In this document: positions 12,101 to 24,204 of the stretch, one piece after another | Layout: the number at the start of each line of letters is the position of its first letter | Numbering within the stretch: position 1 is the first letter of the stretch | Assembly (NCBI RefSeq): GCF_945859685.1 | Contig: NC_079148.1 | Location: forward strand, 141,047,133-141,111,132 | Direction of reading: 5' to 3' | DNA from: Eupeodes corollae | Lineage: Eukaryota; Arthropoda; Insecta; Diptera; Syrphidae | Length of the DNA: 64,000 nt | Position numbers and translations under genes: made by a program | The notes under the pieces: generated by a model | The model's database searches: none | Told to the model about the DNA's origin: nothing | The model's input: the letters and a program-made list of their open reading frames with translations, nothing else

Positions 12101-15100
12101 ACTAGTTTTAAAGTCCTTTCAAGTCTTATTGGAAATTTAATCTTAATGTCATACATATCAATATTTAAAAATTTTAAAGCTTGAATTCTTCTACAGAAAC
12201 ATTAATTTGAAATCCAATTTGATGCTCAAATACGAACTGGAATACTCATAGGTTTAAAACGACAAATGTGAATTAAATAATCCTTAGCCTTTTTAAAATG
12301 TGTGGATTTTAATTACAAGATCTGAATAATTTGAGTAAATAATTATTCAAATATTTCTACATTTCATCTTGGATATGATTAAACGTTTTGATGAAAACTA
12401 ATTTACCATTTCACTTGAATATGATAAGAAATACAAAAATCGGATTCAATTTATGTTTAAAGTATTTTAAAATCTCAGTTTAGCAGTTGTGATTAAAATA
12501 ATTTTAAGTTAACTTTGGAAATAAATCAATAGCTACACGGCAATTAATGTAAAGGGACCTTTTTAAATAAAATTTGTTAGTAGATTTTTCTAATAAACTC
12601 AGAGCTTAAAAATTTAAAACACAACGCTTCCCTCCCGACAATCTGCCAGACTTTGAAATACATAACTAGGGCTTAATTTAAACCTGACACTGAAATATGG
12701 GCATAACTTTCAATTAAATTTATAGATAATACATATACTAAAACAATTAAATTACGGATTTAAGTAAATAAGCAACATTTTAAAAGCTGACGTGATATTT
12801 CCAAACATTTTAATCTCCAAAAAGTCATTCCAAATTTATAAATATGCCTGCAACTATCTTTCTTTAATGAATTACTATAATCGAATTGCTATTAGGCTCA
12901 AGGACGCTTAATTTTTTTTAATTTATAAAGTATTACAAAAATTACTATAATAATTATCATGTCTTGCAATTAAACTAGAACAAAGATCAATTCTAATGTC
13001 AACTGCTATCAATAGAACACGCAGAGTAACTATCTTCAATTGCAAATCACTCTAGATTTGATTTTGATGCTGCTAAAAACAATTTTTTTCGGTTTTGTTT
13101 AATTTTAAAATATTGTTGCTGTGTAGGACTCCATGTATTTTGATATTTACTTCCGTTTATTTTTCTTAGTTGTACTTTGATTTTTGGGGTAGTAATTTAT
13201 TTTGAATGGTGACAAATTTCTTGAATTAAAGATTAACTATCTCGTACGACAAAAATAATCTGGAAACATAAAAAAGTGAGATAATCAAAAAAATGTATTC
13301 TTTCATTTATTTCAAAGTGTAACCAGAGCATAAATAAAATTAGCAAAATAAAATATTTCAGCTGTCAAATATACTTTCACTACTTTCAAAAATTTTTAAA
13401 TCCAAATTCAATTATAAAACATCTTTTATGAGATAGAGATATCATCATTTTAAAAACTTAACATTTTTGTTCAAGCTGTCATTTTGTTATGTCAATATTT
13501 TTTGTAACGGTAGCCCGATTTGTTTTAACAAACTTAAATTTAGTAAGATATATTCATAGAGATTGACCTTTAATAGTTTCGTTCCTCTTTTCAATTCGAC
13601 ATTCCAAAAGAACTTAAATTTTCTCGGTATAAAAAGAAAACGTTCAATTTGACAGATTTTAAACAGAAATAAATTGATTTTTTTTACCAATGAAAACCTC
13701 ATAGCTGTGGTATGGGATTAAGAAAGAGGTTTTAGAGTCTAATAAAATAATAAACGAAAATTTTTAAATTTTTTTTACAGGAAGACAATTTTATCGATCC
13801 AAATGCAGTCTATGGGAGTGAACAATACGTTGAAGCCGTACAAAATCTACACCGACGAAGATTTAAAAGAAGTAAAGGATTGTAAGTTAATAGGGTTACT
13901 GCATACTTATGCGAAAAAAATTAACGCTTTTGAAACTTTAAAAAATACTTTAGTGCTCGTGGTCAGACTCAATCTCAATATTTGAATTTTGGCAAACCAG
14001 AACAAGATGGAAAAGCTGAAGCAGAAGCTTCTGAAACCGGGTCAAGATCGACAGTGTGTAAGAAAGAAACAAAAAACAACTTTAAACAAGAAATGAAAGT
14101 AGCTCTCATTCTTTTATTTTAGCGGGAACTCATGGAATGGGACAGGCTCAAAGTCAGTTTTCTTCGTCTGGAGGATGTGGGGGATGTGGTAAGAATTGTT
14201 TTGAAATAATATAGTCCAATTGATATTTAATAGTTTTTATTTCTCATTTTAGAAGATACAATAGGATCTCCAGACCCGTATAGAATTCCAAGTGACAAAC
14301 TAATAACCCCAGGTGGAGGTTATGCTGACGGCCGAGTTGGAGGAGGTCCAGGTATGATGCAAGGAGCTGGAAGATTTGATGGAGGACGGCCAGGTGTAGG
14401 GCCTGAGGCAGGATATGGAAGGGGTGGTGCTGGTGGTATTGGACCAAGTGCACTAGATGGATCTCGGCCTGGTGGTGCGGGTTTTGGACCTGGTGCTGGA
14501 CCTGGAGTAGGTGTAGGAGGTGGTGCAGGAGTCTCTAGACCAGGTGATCTCGGCCAAGGTGGTTATGGACCAGGCAGAGGTGGTATTGGTGCAGGTGGTT
14601 CAGGACCCATCGGTGGTGGTATTGGTGGTCAAGGAGGTGTTGGACCAGGAGGAATTGGGCCGGGTGGTTACGGTCCCGGTGGTGCAGGTCCAGGCAGAGG
14701 TATATCAGGTGGATATGGACCGGGTGGAGCTGGAGCTGGTGGACCCGGTGCGGGTACTTTCCCTGGTGGTGTAGCACAAGGCGATTCATCTAGGCCTGGT
14801 GGTGTGGGTTCAGGAGGAGTAGGCCCAGGTGGTATTGGTGGAGGTGGTTCAGGACCTATCGGTGGTGGCATTGGTGGTGGTCCTGGTGGTATTGGACCTG
14901 GGCCTGGAGTTAGAGGAACAGGGACCCCTTCATATGGCCCTGACGGCTCAGGAGCAGGTAGAGGTGGATATGGTCCTGGTTCTGGTGGATATCGCCCAGG
15001 AGGTGTTGGCGGTGGTTCTTTAGGTCCTGGTCAAAGTGATATTCGTCCTGGTGGTATTGGTGCAGGCGGTTCTGGATCAGGTGCAGGATCAGTTGGTGAT

Positions 15101-18100
15101 GGTGGCCGACCTGGTTATGGAGACTATGGACAACCAGGAGCTGGAGGACTCCGTCCAGGCCCAGGTGGAATTGGTGGAGGAGGTGATGCTGGTGCAGGCA
15201 GCCGTCCGGGTTCTGGATATGGTCCTTCTGGAGCTGACACACGAAGACCTGGTGCAGGTGCTCCAGGCACCCAAGGTTACGGACCAGGAGGCACCCGTCC
15301 TGGTGGTGCCGGGACTCCTGGCTTAGACGAGTATTGTAGATATACAGAACCTGGTACCGGCGGCAGATATGATCAACGCCCTAATGTTGCTGGTGGTGCA
15401 GTTATGCCAGGTACAGTACCAAGTGAAACGCTACCAGGATACAATTTACCTTCCGACTCGACCGCTGACTTACTCCATCTACCAGGTCCTGTCGATGGGG
15501 ACTCTGAGAATTATCCAGGTGGAGAAACAACAAGTGGTTTCCCGGAAGGTGGGTTTTATCAGGGTGGTTCTTTGCCAAGTGAACAGCCAAATAGTTTACC
15601 TGGTCCCGATTCACGTTTAGGTGGTCGTGTTCCTTCAGGTGGTCCAGCAGATAGGTATGGCTCCGGTGCAGGCATCCCTGGTGGTGTAGGTGGACAAGGA
15701 ACCGGAGATAGATATGGCCCAGGTGCGGGTGTAGGTGGTGCTGGCGATAGATACGGACCTAGAGGTGGTGCTGCGGGACAAGGTGTAGGTGGCGATAGGT
15801 ATGGCCCTTCAACAATCCCTGGAGGATCTGGATACATCCCCGGTGGAAGTGGTGGCGGATATGGTCCTGGACAAGCAGTGGTACAACCTGGAGGTAGATA
15901 TGGACCGGATGGTGTTGACAGTACGGGAAGTAGATACGGTGCAGGAGGAAGACCCAGTGGTGGAGCTAGTGATGGTTATGGTCCAGGCATGGAGGCTGGT
16001 TCAAGTCCAGGATATGGCTCTGGAGCTGGGACGGGAACTGGGGGAGTTGGAGGAAGACCTGGAGCTGGTCATGCGTATGGACCTGGTGGTGGGGTTGGAG
16101 ATAGATATGGTATTGGATCTGTGCCTGGTTCGGGTGGTATGTATGGTCCCGGAGTAGGTGGGACAGGAACTGGAGCAGGTGGCCCGGGTGGTGGGTACGG
16201 TCCAAGCGGCGGAACTGCAGGTGCTCCAGGAGGTTTATATGGACAAGGAGTTGGTGATGGTAGCGTGGGTACAGGCACGGGCTCATATGGACCAGGAGCT
16301 GGTGCTCTTAGACCAGGTGCAGGTGGTATTGGACCAGGAGCTGGTGCTCTAAGACCAGGCTCAGGTGGAATTGGGCCAGGAGCAGGTGGTATTGGACCAG
16401 GAGTAGGTGGTATTGGACCAGGAGCAGGTGGTATTGGACTAGGAGTGGGGCCAGGCACAGGAACTAGTGGTATGAGACCTGGAGTTTCCGGTACTTATGG
16501 ACCAGGATCTGGTGGTGCAGGAGTAGGAATGGGTCCAGGAGCTGGTGACTTGTATGTTCCTGGTGTTGGTGGTTCAGGAGCTGGATTGGGACCAGGAACT
16601 GGTGCTATGTATGGTCCAGGAGGTGGTGGTTCAGTAACAAGGCCAGGTTCTGGATCAGGAGGCACTTATGGTCCCACAACGGGTGGAGCAGGAACAGGAC
16701 CCGTAGGTGGTGGTGCCTTTAGGCCTGGTGTTGGAGGAACAGGAATGAGACCAGGTGCTGGAGGTATGGATACAAGACCAGGATCTGGGGGAATATATGG
16801 ACCAGGTGTGGGTGGATATGGCCCCGGTGCCGTTGGTGCCGGAATGGGACCAGAGTCTGTTGCTTCGGGAGCAATTCCAGGATCTGGTGGTCAATATGGA
16901 CCAGGTGCCGGTGGTGTAGGAGTTGGACCAGGTGGTGCTAGTGGAACTTACGGACCTGGAGTTGGTAGGGTAGGTACAGGAGGAATGTACGGTCCTGGAG
17001 GGGCCGGTGGACAAGGAATGGGACCAGGCAGCGGTGCTGGAGGAATTGGCCCAGGTGCTGGAGGAGCAGGAACTGGTGGATTATATGGCCCAGGTGCTGG
17101 AGGTGCAGGAACTAGTGGAGTATATGGTCCAGGTGCTGGAGGTGCAGGAACTGGTGGAGTATACGGTCCAGGTGCTGGGGGTGCAGGAACTGGTGGAGTA
17201 TACGGTCCTGGTGCTGGAGGTGCAGGAACTGGTGGAGTATATGGTCCAGGTGCCGGAGGTGGAGGAACTGGCGGAATATACGGTCCAGGTGCTGGAGGTG
17301 CAGGAACTGGTGGAGTATATAGTCCAGGTTCTGGAGGTGCAGGAACAGGTGGAATATACGGTCCAGGTGCAGGAGGTGCAGGAACTGGTGGAGTATATGG
17401 TCCAGGCGCAGGAGGTGTAGGAACTAGTGGAATATATGGTCCAGGTGCTGGTGATGCTGGTGGATTATATGGTCCAGGTACAGGCGGTGCAGGAACGGAT
17501 GGATTATACGGTCCAGGTTCTGGTGTAGGACCAGGTGCAGGAACTGGTGGATTATACGGTCCAGGTTCTGGTGTAGGACCAGGTGCTGGAGCTGGATATG
17601 GTCCAACTGCTGGAGGTGCGGGAACAGGTACCGGTGGACTATACCCTTCAGGTGGAACAGGAGGAGCAGGTCAACAATATGGCCCAGGAGTAGCAGATGG
17701 TGGAACTGGAGGACTATACGGCCCAGGCGCTGGTTCAGGTATAGGAAGCGTAAGTGTTCCAGGAGCAGGGTACAGACCAGGAGGTAAGAAAATATTGTCA
17801 ATATATCAAATCAAAAAAATTTTAATTTATACAAAATAAAGGTCCTTCTGGTTTGACTGCCCCTGGTGGTGTTGGAGACATAGGAGGCATTGGCGGTATC
17901 GGTGGAGTCGGTGTTGGAGATGGTGCTGCAATTGGTTCAGGTGGAGCCGATGATGCTTTCTCACAAGCCGAATCGACCGTTAAAGACGGTCAAGCTGCTG
18001 CAAGTGCTATGGGCAAGAAGAATGGTGGTACAGCAAAGACTCAAGTTTCTGGAACATACACCTCTTCAGGCACATTCAGTGCCAGTGCAATGACATCCGA

Positions 18101-19574
18101 TGCAGACCGTGCAGCAAACGCTCAAGTCAGTGGCAGCAACGAAGGTACCATGACACAATCCCAAGGCCAAGGTGGGGCTGCCCAGTCACAGTCACAAGTT
18201 CAAGTTAACTCTAAGACAGGAGGTACAAAGGCCTCATCTCAAAGTGGTGGATATGTTCACCAAAGCCAAAGCGAGGTAAGTGAGAGAAAAGTTTCAGGTT
18301 TTAAGATGATTTAAACAACGTTTTTAACCCAACTCAAGGTTCAAGCTAACGACAAAGGTGGTCTAGCTGATTCACAATCAAGTGGTCCAGGACAGACATC
18401 ATCTCAAGCTCAAATTGGCTTCAGACCTAAACAAGAAGCCGATGAAAGCATTCAATCTTCAGGAGGTGGACAAGCATCAGCACAGTCTTCTAGTCACTCA
18501 GGACAATCACAATCACAAATTCAAGGTCAATCTAGGTATGGAAATTCTGACACTAAAAATAACGAACAAGTATAATAATTTGCTGGAACTCCTCCAGGTT
18601 TGGAATCTCATATCATGGAGCCGCTCAATCAGCTTCAGGAACAAAGGAACAAGTCGCGACTTACAGAGAGCAGAACCGACAACTTTTCCAATCCATAAGT
18701 GATTTTGGAAATACTGACAGGTTCGTATAAGAGACATTTTGTGGGTTGCGATATTAATTACTCTTTCTTCCAGTATTATCGATAAAGTAGACAGTGCTTA
18801 CGGTCCACCGGAAGGTGTTCCACTTCCAAACAACGATGTTCAGCTGCGTTCATCCTCAAAATCAAACGATGGTAAGAATATCTAAAGTCCTCTGTACTTT
18901 AATTCGATTAAAAAAAAAAGTTTACATTTCCAGTTAAACCTCTGCCACACCCATCAAGCAAGGACTCAGATGAACCCGCCGAGGAGGAAGAAGAGGAATA
19001 CGAATACGGCGACGACGAAGACTACAGCTACAATGAGAACGTCGTGAATATGGGACAGAAGACTGCACCTGAAAAGGGAGCAAGCACTACAGCAAAGCCA
19101 TCCGCTTCCGCCACAAAGATCTTCTCTCAAAACACACCAACCCAAAGCCAAAAAGCAGCTGTCGCTGATCCCAAGGACAAGTTCTCACTCATTCAAAAAC
19201 AAAATGGACGTACCGTGAATTACATTCCCCGTTCAACAACCGAATCCATTCCCAGTGGCTTCCGCGGAACCGTTAATGTTGAGAAGAAGTTCCACACAAA
19301 ATCACTCGATTCCACCAAAGAAAAATCCGATTCCGAGGGTAAATCCAAGAAAAAACTTCCCGGTCCCGATAGTTACGTAACGGTTACAAAGTCCGTCACC
19401 GGAAGCATGGACAACACCAAAAATCCTCCGGTGGAAAATAAGAATTTCCAATCAACTTACTACACAAAGTCATCAACTTGTGGTTACTTTACATTCTCCT
19501 GCAATATAGTTTATGGAGCGAATGGACGAAGCAAAGTCTGCCGGCCCAAAGCACCAGCGAATGGAAAATGTTAG
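9150..19574 (+). CDS. secreted Gly/Pro/Tyr-rich repeat matrix protein, 10 coding exons (possibly pericardin-like)
   Basis: Join 9150-9224, 13781-13881, 13954-14057, 14123-14188, 14253-17783, 17842-18275, 18339-18535, 18598-18720, 18774-18871, 18934-19574. All introns are GT/AG and every phase matches, giving 1,789 residues. Start context is caacaATG. Residues 1-22 are a signal peptide (hydrophobic WVAFVGIVIAIVAV). RRRFKR|S at 50-56 is a furin-type site that would release a short propeptide. Exon 5 (residues about 116-1292) is almost entirely PGGxG, YGPG and RPG repeats, ending in a 13-residue tandem array. Exons 6-8 are Gln/Ser/Ala-rich. Exon 10 has an acidic run (EEEEEEYEYGDDED), then a basic segment and a tail with four cysteines (STCGYF...SCN...VCRP...GKC). 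I infer an extracellular matrix, cuticle or eggshell structural protein. The length and collagen-like Gly-rich core resemble what I recall of Drosophila pericardin, but regular Gly-X-Y triplets are not sustained, so the identity is open. Confidence 0.85.
10221..11130 (+). repeat. interspersed repeat R1, copy A (910 bp)
   Basis: It begins with a hairpin, AACTTCC-cata-GGAAGTT, then a conserved block (TTTTGACATTTCTCGACG, then gatgtctgtgcgtgcg, cgtacgttcg and cgtcgtcca). It ends with AGTTATCAGTGTGGGTCG followed by tatcccagcctc. Copies B (24205-25073 plus 28323-28334) and C (61821-61990, minus, internally deleted) share both ends and the order of blocks. There is no coding capacity and no terminal inverted repeat, so it is a non-autonomous element of unknown class. 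Confidence 0.8.
11138..11270 (+). mobile_element. small reverse-transcriptase relic
   Basis: Conceptual translation just downstream of R1 copy A gives FDIVDHETLFRKYESMCIQ, which resembles the AFDTVDHxxLLxKLxxxGI block of LINE reverse transcriptases, followed by stops. It is short, so the call is tentative. Confidence 0.4.
12055..12430 (+). repeat. possible R2-family repeat fragment
   Basis: The stretch aatggcaaaactagtttta, with repeated ACTAGT-centred words, resembles the R2 copies at 40.2 and 44.3 kb. Similarity is patchy and was judged by eye only. Confidence 0.3.
17065..17460 (+). repeat. 39-bp coding minisatellite in matrix-protein exon 5
   Basis: About ten near-identical 39-bp units encode the 13-residue repeat GAGGAGTGGVYGP with G/S, V/I/L and A/V variants (protein residues about 1053-1185). 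Units differ mostly at third positions. The high identity compared with the rest of the exon suggests recent expansion or homogenisation. The repeat keeps a Tyr-Gly-Pro-Gly turn motif every 13 residues. Confidence 0.85.
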
Positions 19575-19890
19575 AGTTATCTTCTTTATTAATTAATTAA
19601 GAATATTAAGTTAATTTTTTTTAACTATATCCAACAGCAAAATAGAAGTTGTTTTTAAGTAGAGTAACGCCGAGTTTTATTCACTGTTCTTTTAATAAAA
19701 TTATCTAAATCTTATAAATAATAATCATATACCTACTATTTTATTAACAACGTTTCCATTACATATATTTTTTTGTTTGTCTAAGTACATAGTTATTAAC
19801 TGCCATAGAATTTATTTTAGAATGAGCATTTTATATAAGTTTAATTTTATTGTACAAATAAAAATAAAACAAATTAAAATTTAAATGAAA
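19575..19890 (+). other. 3' UTR of the matrix-protein gene with poly(A) signal
   Basis: AT-rich sequence follows the TAG at 19572-19574. An AATAAA lies at 19857-19862, within an aataaaaataaaa cluster, about 285 nt after the stop. The SINE begins some 50 bases later, which limits the UTR. Confidence 0.55.
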
Positions 19891-19908
19891 GTTGTCTAAC
19901 TTTTAAGT

Positions 19909-20200
19909 AGTACCCGTGGCATGATGGTTAATGCGATTGAATTAATAAAAATGAATTATAAAAAAAAGTGCGTTGGACTGTCATGCCAGAGATCTTTGGT
20001 TCGATCCCTGCCTATGTCAGGCGAGGAATTGGTAAATTCTCCAAGAGTAATTCTTGTCTTGAAAAGTGCTTTCTCAAATTTGCCGTTTAGAATGGGTTTA
20101 AAACAGTTGGTCCCCTACATCCTTGACAACATTACTCGCACACAGGAATGGTTGAGAGATGAAGTCACTAGGCGCCACCCAATTTTTTTATTTTATGTCT
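19909..20200 (+). mobile_element. tRNA-derived SINE with an internal insertion
   Basis: The head has a pol III A-box-like tggcatgatggttaatgcg (from 19917) and a B box GGTTCGATCCC (19998-20008), as in a tRNA. The anticodon-like loop reads TGTCATG. A non-tRNA body follows (cctgcctatgtcaggcg, ttctcaaatttgccg), with an A/T-rich tail near 20190. About 36 AT-rich bases interrupt the tRNA part between A and B boxes and are flanked by TGCG on both sides. It is not a functional tRNA because the arms do not fold normally. Confidence 0.7.
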
Positions 20201-21004
20201 TACTTTTTAACATGATGACATGAGGAATTTTGATGAAGCTATACGTTGGGCCAAAATGGTAGGTTTTAATGCCATGGTTAAACATTTTTGTATGGCCTTT
20301 GGAATGTTCAATTGAAACTTTCAAGAGTTTTCGCCAAAACTGGAATGTTCTAACAGTAGTCGTGATGAATTAGGACGTGCTGAATTCTATTTTTTGGTGT
20401 AAAGAAATTTCAGAGTGCCACGTTTTCGAGATGTTCTTCGCAAATGTTTATCATTTGTCTAGATATAAGGATTGTCAGGAATTATTTTTTCATGATTATT
20501 CCTAAGATTCTTATTTGGTTCTTGTCAAGTCAAGGAGGAAAAAAGTTACTTTGGGTATTAACTAAAACCTGAAAATAGTAGAAACTTTTTGACTTTTGAA
20601 AACTTTACTCAATAAAAGTTTATTTTTTCGGAAAACTAATCCACAAATAATTAAAAAATGTTCAGAAATAGAAACCTTTGAAAGAAAACTACACTCATTT
20701 CCAGAATGTTTGAAAATACGTTTTTTACTTGCGACATGCGCCTTAAAAAAATTAAACACGATATTTTGATTGGTTTTTTTGGATCATATTTCAAAAGTTT
20801 AACAATATTAGATGTGTTAACAACGAAGCTTTTGCTTATCTGAAGGTGGTTAAAGTTACCAAAGTATTTGAATTGATTGGATTTTAATATTAAACAGTTT
20901 TATATTAATTAAAGAAAAAAGAAAAAAAATTATTTGAATTCATTAGTGGTTTAATTTAAGAAAAAAGATACATTACAAATATGAATTTACTTTTATCAGT
21001 ACAT
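20201..21004. other. AT-rich spacer, nothing recognised
   Basis: No open frame with family features, RNA gene or clear repeat was found between the SINE and the next LINE relic. Confidence 0.5.
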
Positions 21005-22110
21005 TGTGTTTAAAATTTCATTTAAATAGAAAAATTTCAATTTTTTTACTTTTCCTTGAAGTCGGACATTCAGGATTTTGAAAGAAAATGTTGACTGTTT
21101 CTTTTTGTTTATTTGGTGCACGAATGTGCATAATTTTTGTTTTGGTTGCATTGATGACTAATCCAAAATCGTGGCACCATCGAGTGACTTCATTAAACTC
21201 CTGTTGCATTGTAGAAATCGCGGTTTCAAGAACATATGTCTGACAACAATAGATGTATCGTCTGCATATGCAAAAGCTGTAATTTTCTTAAAAATCCGTA
21301 GGTGTGCATCCGTAAAAAGTATAAAAAGGACCGGACCGGTGAAGCTCCTTTCTTTACTCCATGAACTTTCAACTTTAACTCTAAATATTCTTCCTATGAG
21401 ATAGCTCTCCATCCATTTCCATAGAGTTCCCCTAATGTCAATTCAACTTGTCAAATGCCTTGCTGAAGTCCTAACCAATATGATGGTTTTAATTGAGACT
21501 CATGTTAATAGTATCACAGAATTAACCAATTTTAAATTAAAAAGAATTAACCAAGTCTTCCCGTATTTTTACCTTTTTGAAAACCATATTGATGGGATTG
21601 CAGCAAGCAGTGCTTTTCAATAAACTTGTTTAGTCGTCTTACAACAACTTCTTCAAGACATTTTTCAACAGCTGGCAAGATTGAAATTGGCCTACAGTTG
21701 AGAATTTAACTTTTTTTCCTCCTTTAGAGATGACACGAATAACTAAAGTCTTCAAAATTTTCGATACACACCCTTGTGTCAAACTTCTGTTCACAATTTG
21801 TTGAATCAATGGTGTTAGCAGATTTGCATTGAGTTTAATGTTGCATCCCTTTATTGCGTCAGCACCTGGGCTTTTATTAGGATTCAGATTTCTAAGTATG
21901 TTATAATTTTCGATTTAATTAGCTTCTTCTACATACCTATATTGATTAGGAACGTTTTTGACAAGGCTGTCTTCATGTTTTAACATTGCATACGTGTACA
22001 ATCTTCGTTGCTTGTGTTGAGAAACACTCAACAAGTTCTTAAATAATGTCAGAAACTTTAGACGTTTTACAAATATTGTGTTGTATAATTTCATCCACAG
22101 ACGTTTTATT
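21005..22110 (-). mobile_element. truncated non-LTR retrotransposon (reverse transcriptase part)
   Basis: Minus-strand frames show, in order, NPNKSPGADAIKG (about 21870), a GFQKGKNT-like block (about 21570), KAFDKL near 21450, WMESYLIGRIFRV and the catalytic AYADDTSIVV (about 21250). The last part is the thumb region VTRWCHDFGLVINATKTKIM (about 21140). Several frameshifts and stops make it a pseudogene. Endonuclease and ORF1 are not found, so it is 5' truncated. It belongs to a different family from the element at 4.2-7 kb, judging by sequence. Confidence 0.8.
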
Positions 22111-24204
22111 CCTACCCAATATTTTATTTATTATCCTCTAAATTTTTTTCGGATGACGTTTTGCGTTCAGTATTTCATTTCTGTAGAAGTTAGATTTTTT
22201 TCATTTGTATTTGTTTGTTTTTTTTTTATAACTTTTCATTTTTATAACTTTTGTTTCGTAGATTATTCTTCCATCTTCTATACATTGTATCTCTCCTTTT
22301 ACACAGCTCAATTATATCGGAGTTATAATTAAATTAATAATACGATGGTAGGGAGTTTCTCTGTCGTCTGTTTTATCCTCGCCTCCCTAAAACTTAAACA
22401 ATTGAATCTATTAATTTCAAACTTGGAAATTGAGCACATTCGAGTAAGGCTTTTGTTTTAATTATTTCAAGACCAAAAATAATAGTAGTCCCCATGCAAT
22501 TTTATTGGTCAAAAATCGAAAATTCAAATTTACAAAATGTTCCCTTATATTGACTTTATTTTATTTTATGAACAAAAATGTCCACTTTTTCTTTTTTAAA
22601 AATATTCAATTTTTATTCAAAACTCGATGTCACAGAAAATAGTCAGCATTCTTTAAGGAACTCAAATAGAAAACTTATGTTTATAAGCACTAAACAACTT
22701 CATACGAAAAATATTTTCAAAAGAAATTGAAAAATTGTGTGCACAAAAATTAATTAAAAAAGTGCTCAACACTCTAACGAATTTCGACAAAAATATTTAT
22801 TTGAGAAATTGACCTGATCATGTATTTTATATCAAATGTAAAAGGCTTGAAATCTCTAGCACTTTGAAATCATATGTTTTACTATTATTTTCATTAATTT
22901 GATAACAACAATTTTTAAAATGTTCCTAGTAAAACTTTAAAATAAGGTCCTAAGAAAAAGCTTATACGATTTTTATATTTTTGACAATTAAAAAAAGTTA
23001 GAATTGTTTGGATTGAATTAGTGAGGGTGCATTTAAAAACTTCAGAAAACAATTTCTAATAACGGATCGAAGACATATCTCGAAGGTCAGTAGATTCTAA
23101 ATGTTTTACTATCGTTATATCGAAAGATGAATTCAATAGGTTATACAAATAAAACAACAAAACTGCATGAAAATGTTTTATGTATTAGTCACACAATTTT
23201 TTTTAGAAAACTCATGGTAAAGTTTTTAAGAAACATTTAAAGCATTTCCCCAAAATTATCACATTTAATCCCATGACAATATTGCATATTCGATTCTAAG
23301 GCGATGCACTTTGAAGTTATATTTAATATTTTTAAATCTTGTCATTTTTTGAAAAGTTCGTGATGTATGAATCATATCTCCTATTTTCATGAAAGGTTTG
23401 ACGTCAATTCTATTTTTGTTCCTGGGTTCTTGATATAATATTCTTGTCCCTTCTGACCAATTCCAAAAAAAATATTTACATGAAAAGGTTTGATTTATAA
23501 AGATCTTATTTATATTTAATGGTATTTTTCTATTAATATTTCAAAACTTGATTGAAATTACATCCTATTGTTATTAAAAAATGCATACTTTTTAATTTCT
23601 TTCTCTCACAGTACTCTATAAAAGATTCTCCCATCATTCATTTATTGTATTGACCCTGATACTAATGTTCAAAATCCAGAATATCTTGGTGAAAGAGCTC
23701 ATCTTGATCTTCCAAGTAGGTATCCATATTGTTTTTGAATTGTTTCAGAAAAATTCAACAACTCATTTTTTATTTAAAGTATTTAGCTCTTTTGTTGCCA
23801 ATAAAACATTGGACTATATACTTAAAAATATATCAGCACAATCGTTTTTGAGTTTTGAGTACCTATATTGGAAGATTGATTTCTGGCAATAATTTTCTCT
23901 AATTTTGTGCTGGCGAAAATTACGACTTTCACTCGGGTAATTTCGGACATCATTTCATTTAATATTTTAAAACGCTCAAGAATCTTGTCGAAACTATTTT
24001 ATAAATCCTAATTTAATGTATGATGAAGGCATTAATTCATTATTTGTGTCCTCTGTTGGGTCCCTCGGTTAAGCCTTATAATGTTGACAACGCACTAATT
24101 TGTATTTATCATTGTGACAAAATTTGAACCTAGAATCCCTGTATAATCTTATCTTATTGGTTTCTTATCAAAGATTAAGATTGTCATAAATGTGTAGATT
24201 TGTT
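22111..24204. other. AT-rich intergenic region without recognised genes
   Basis: Open frames here (for example 22078-22332 and 23650-23892) are Phe/Tyr/Leu-rich products of T-rich sequence and have no domain signature. No repeats were identified with confidence. Confidence 0.5.

Larger units (their letters stand above)
9225..13780 (+). other. large first intron of the matrix-protein gene
   Basis: The intron runs from gtaaaag after the signal-peptide exon to ttttttttacag before exon 2. It is 4.6 kb of AT-rich sequence holding repeat R1 copy A (10221-11130), a small reverse-transcriptase relic (11138-11270) and a weak R2-like stretch near 12055-12430. The rest, 9225-10220 and 12430-13780, shows nothing I can name. 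Confidence 0.75.

Noticed and set aside
14244..17801. Many long frames on both strands over the Gly-rich exon
   Set aside because: They are shadows of the GGN/CCN-rich coding frame. Only the frame continued by matching splice phases in flanking exons is real.
19917..20012. tRNA gene
   Set aside because: A and B boxes are present, but the head is split by an insertion and the arms do not pair. A SINE-type body follows.
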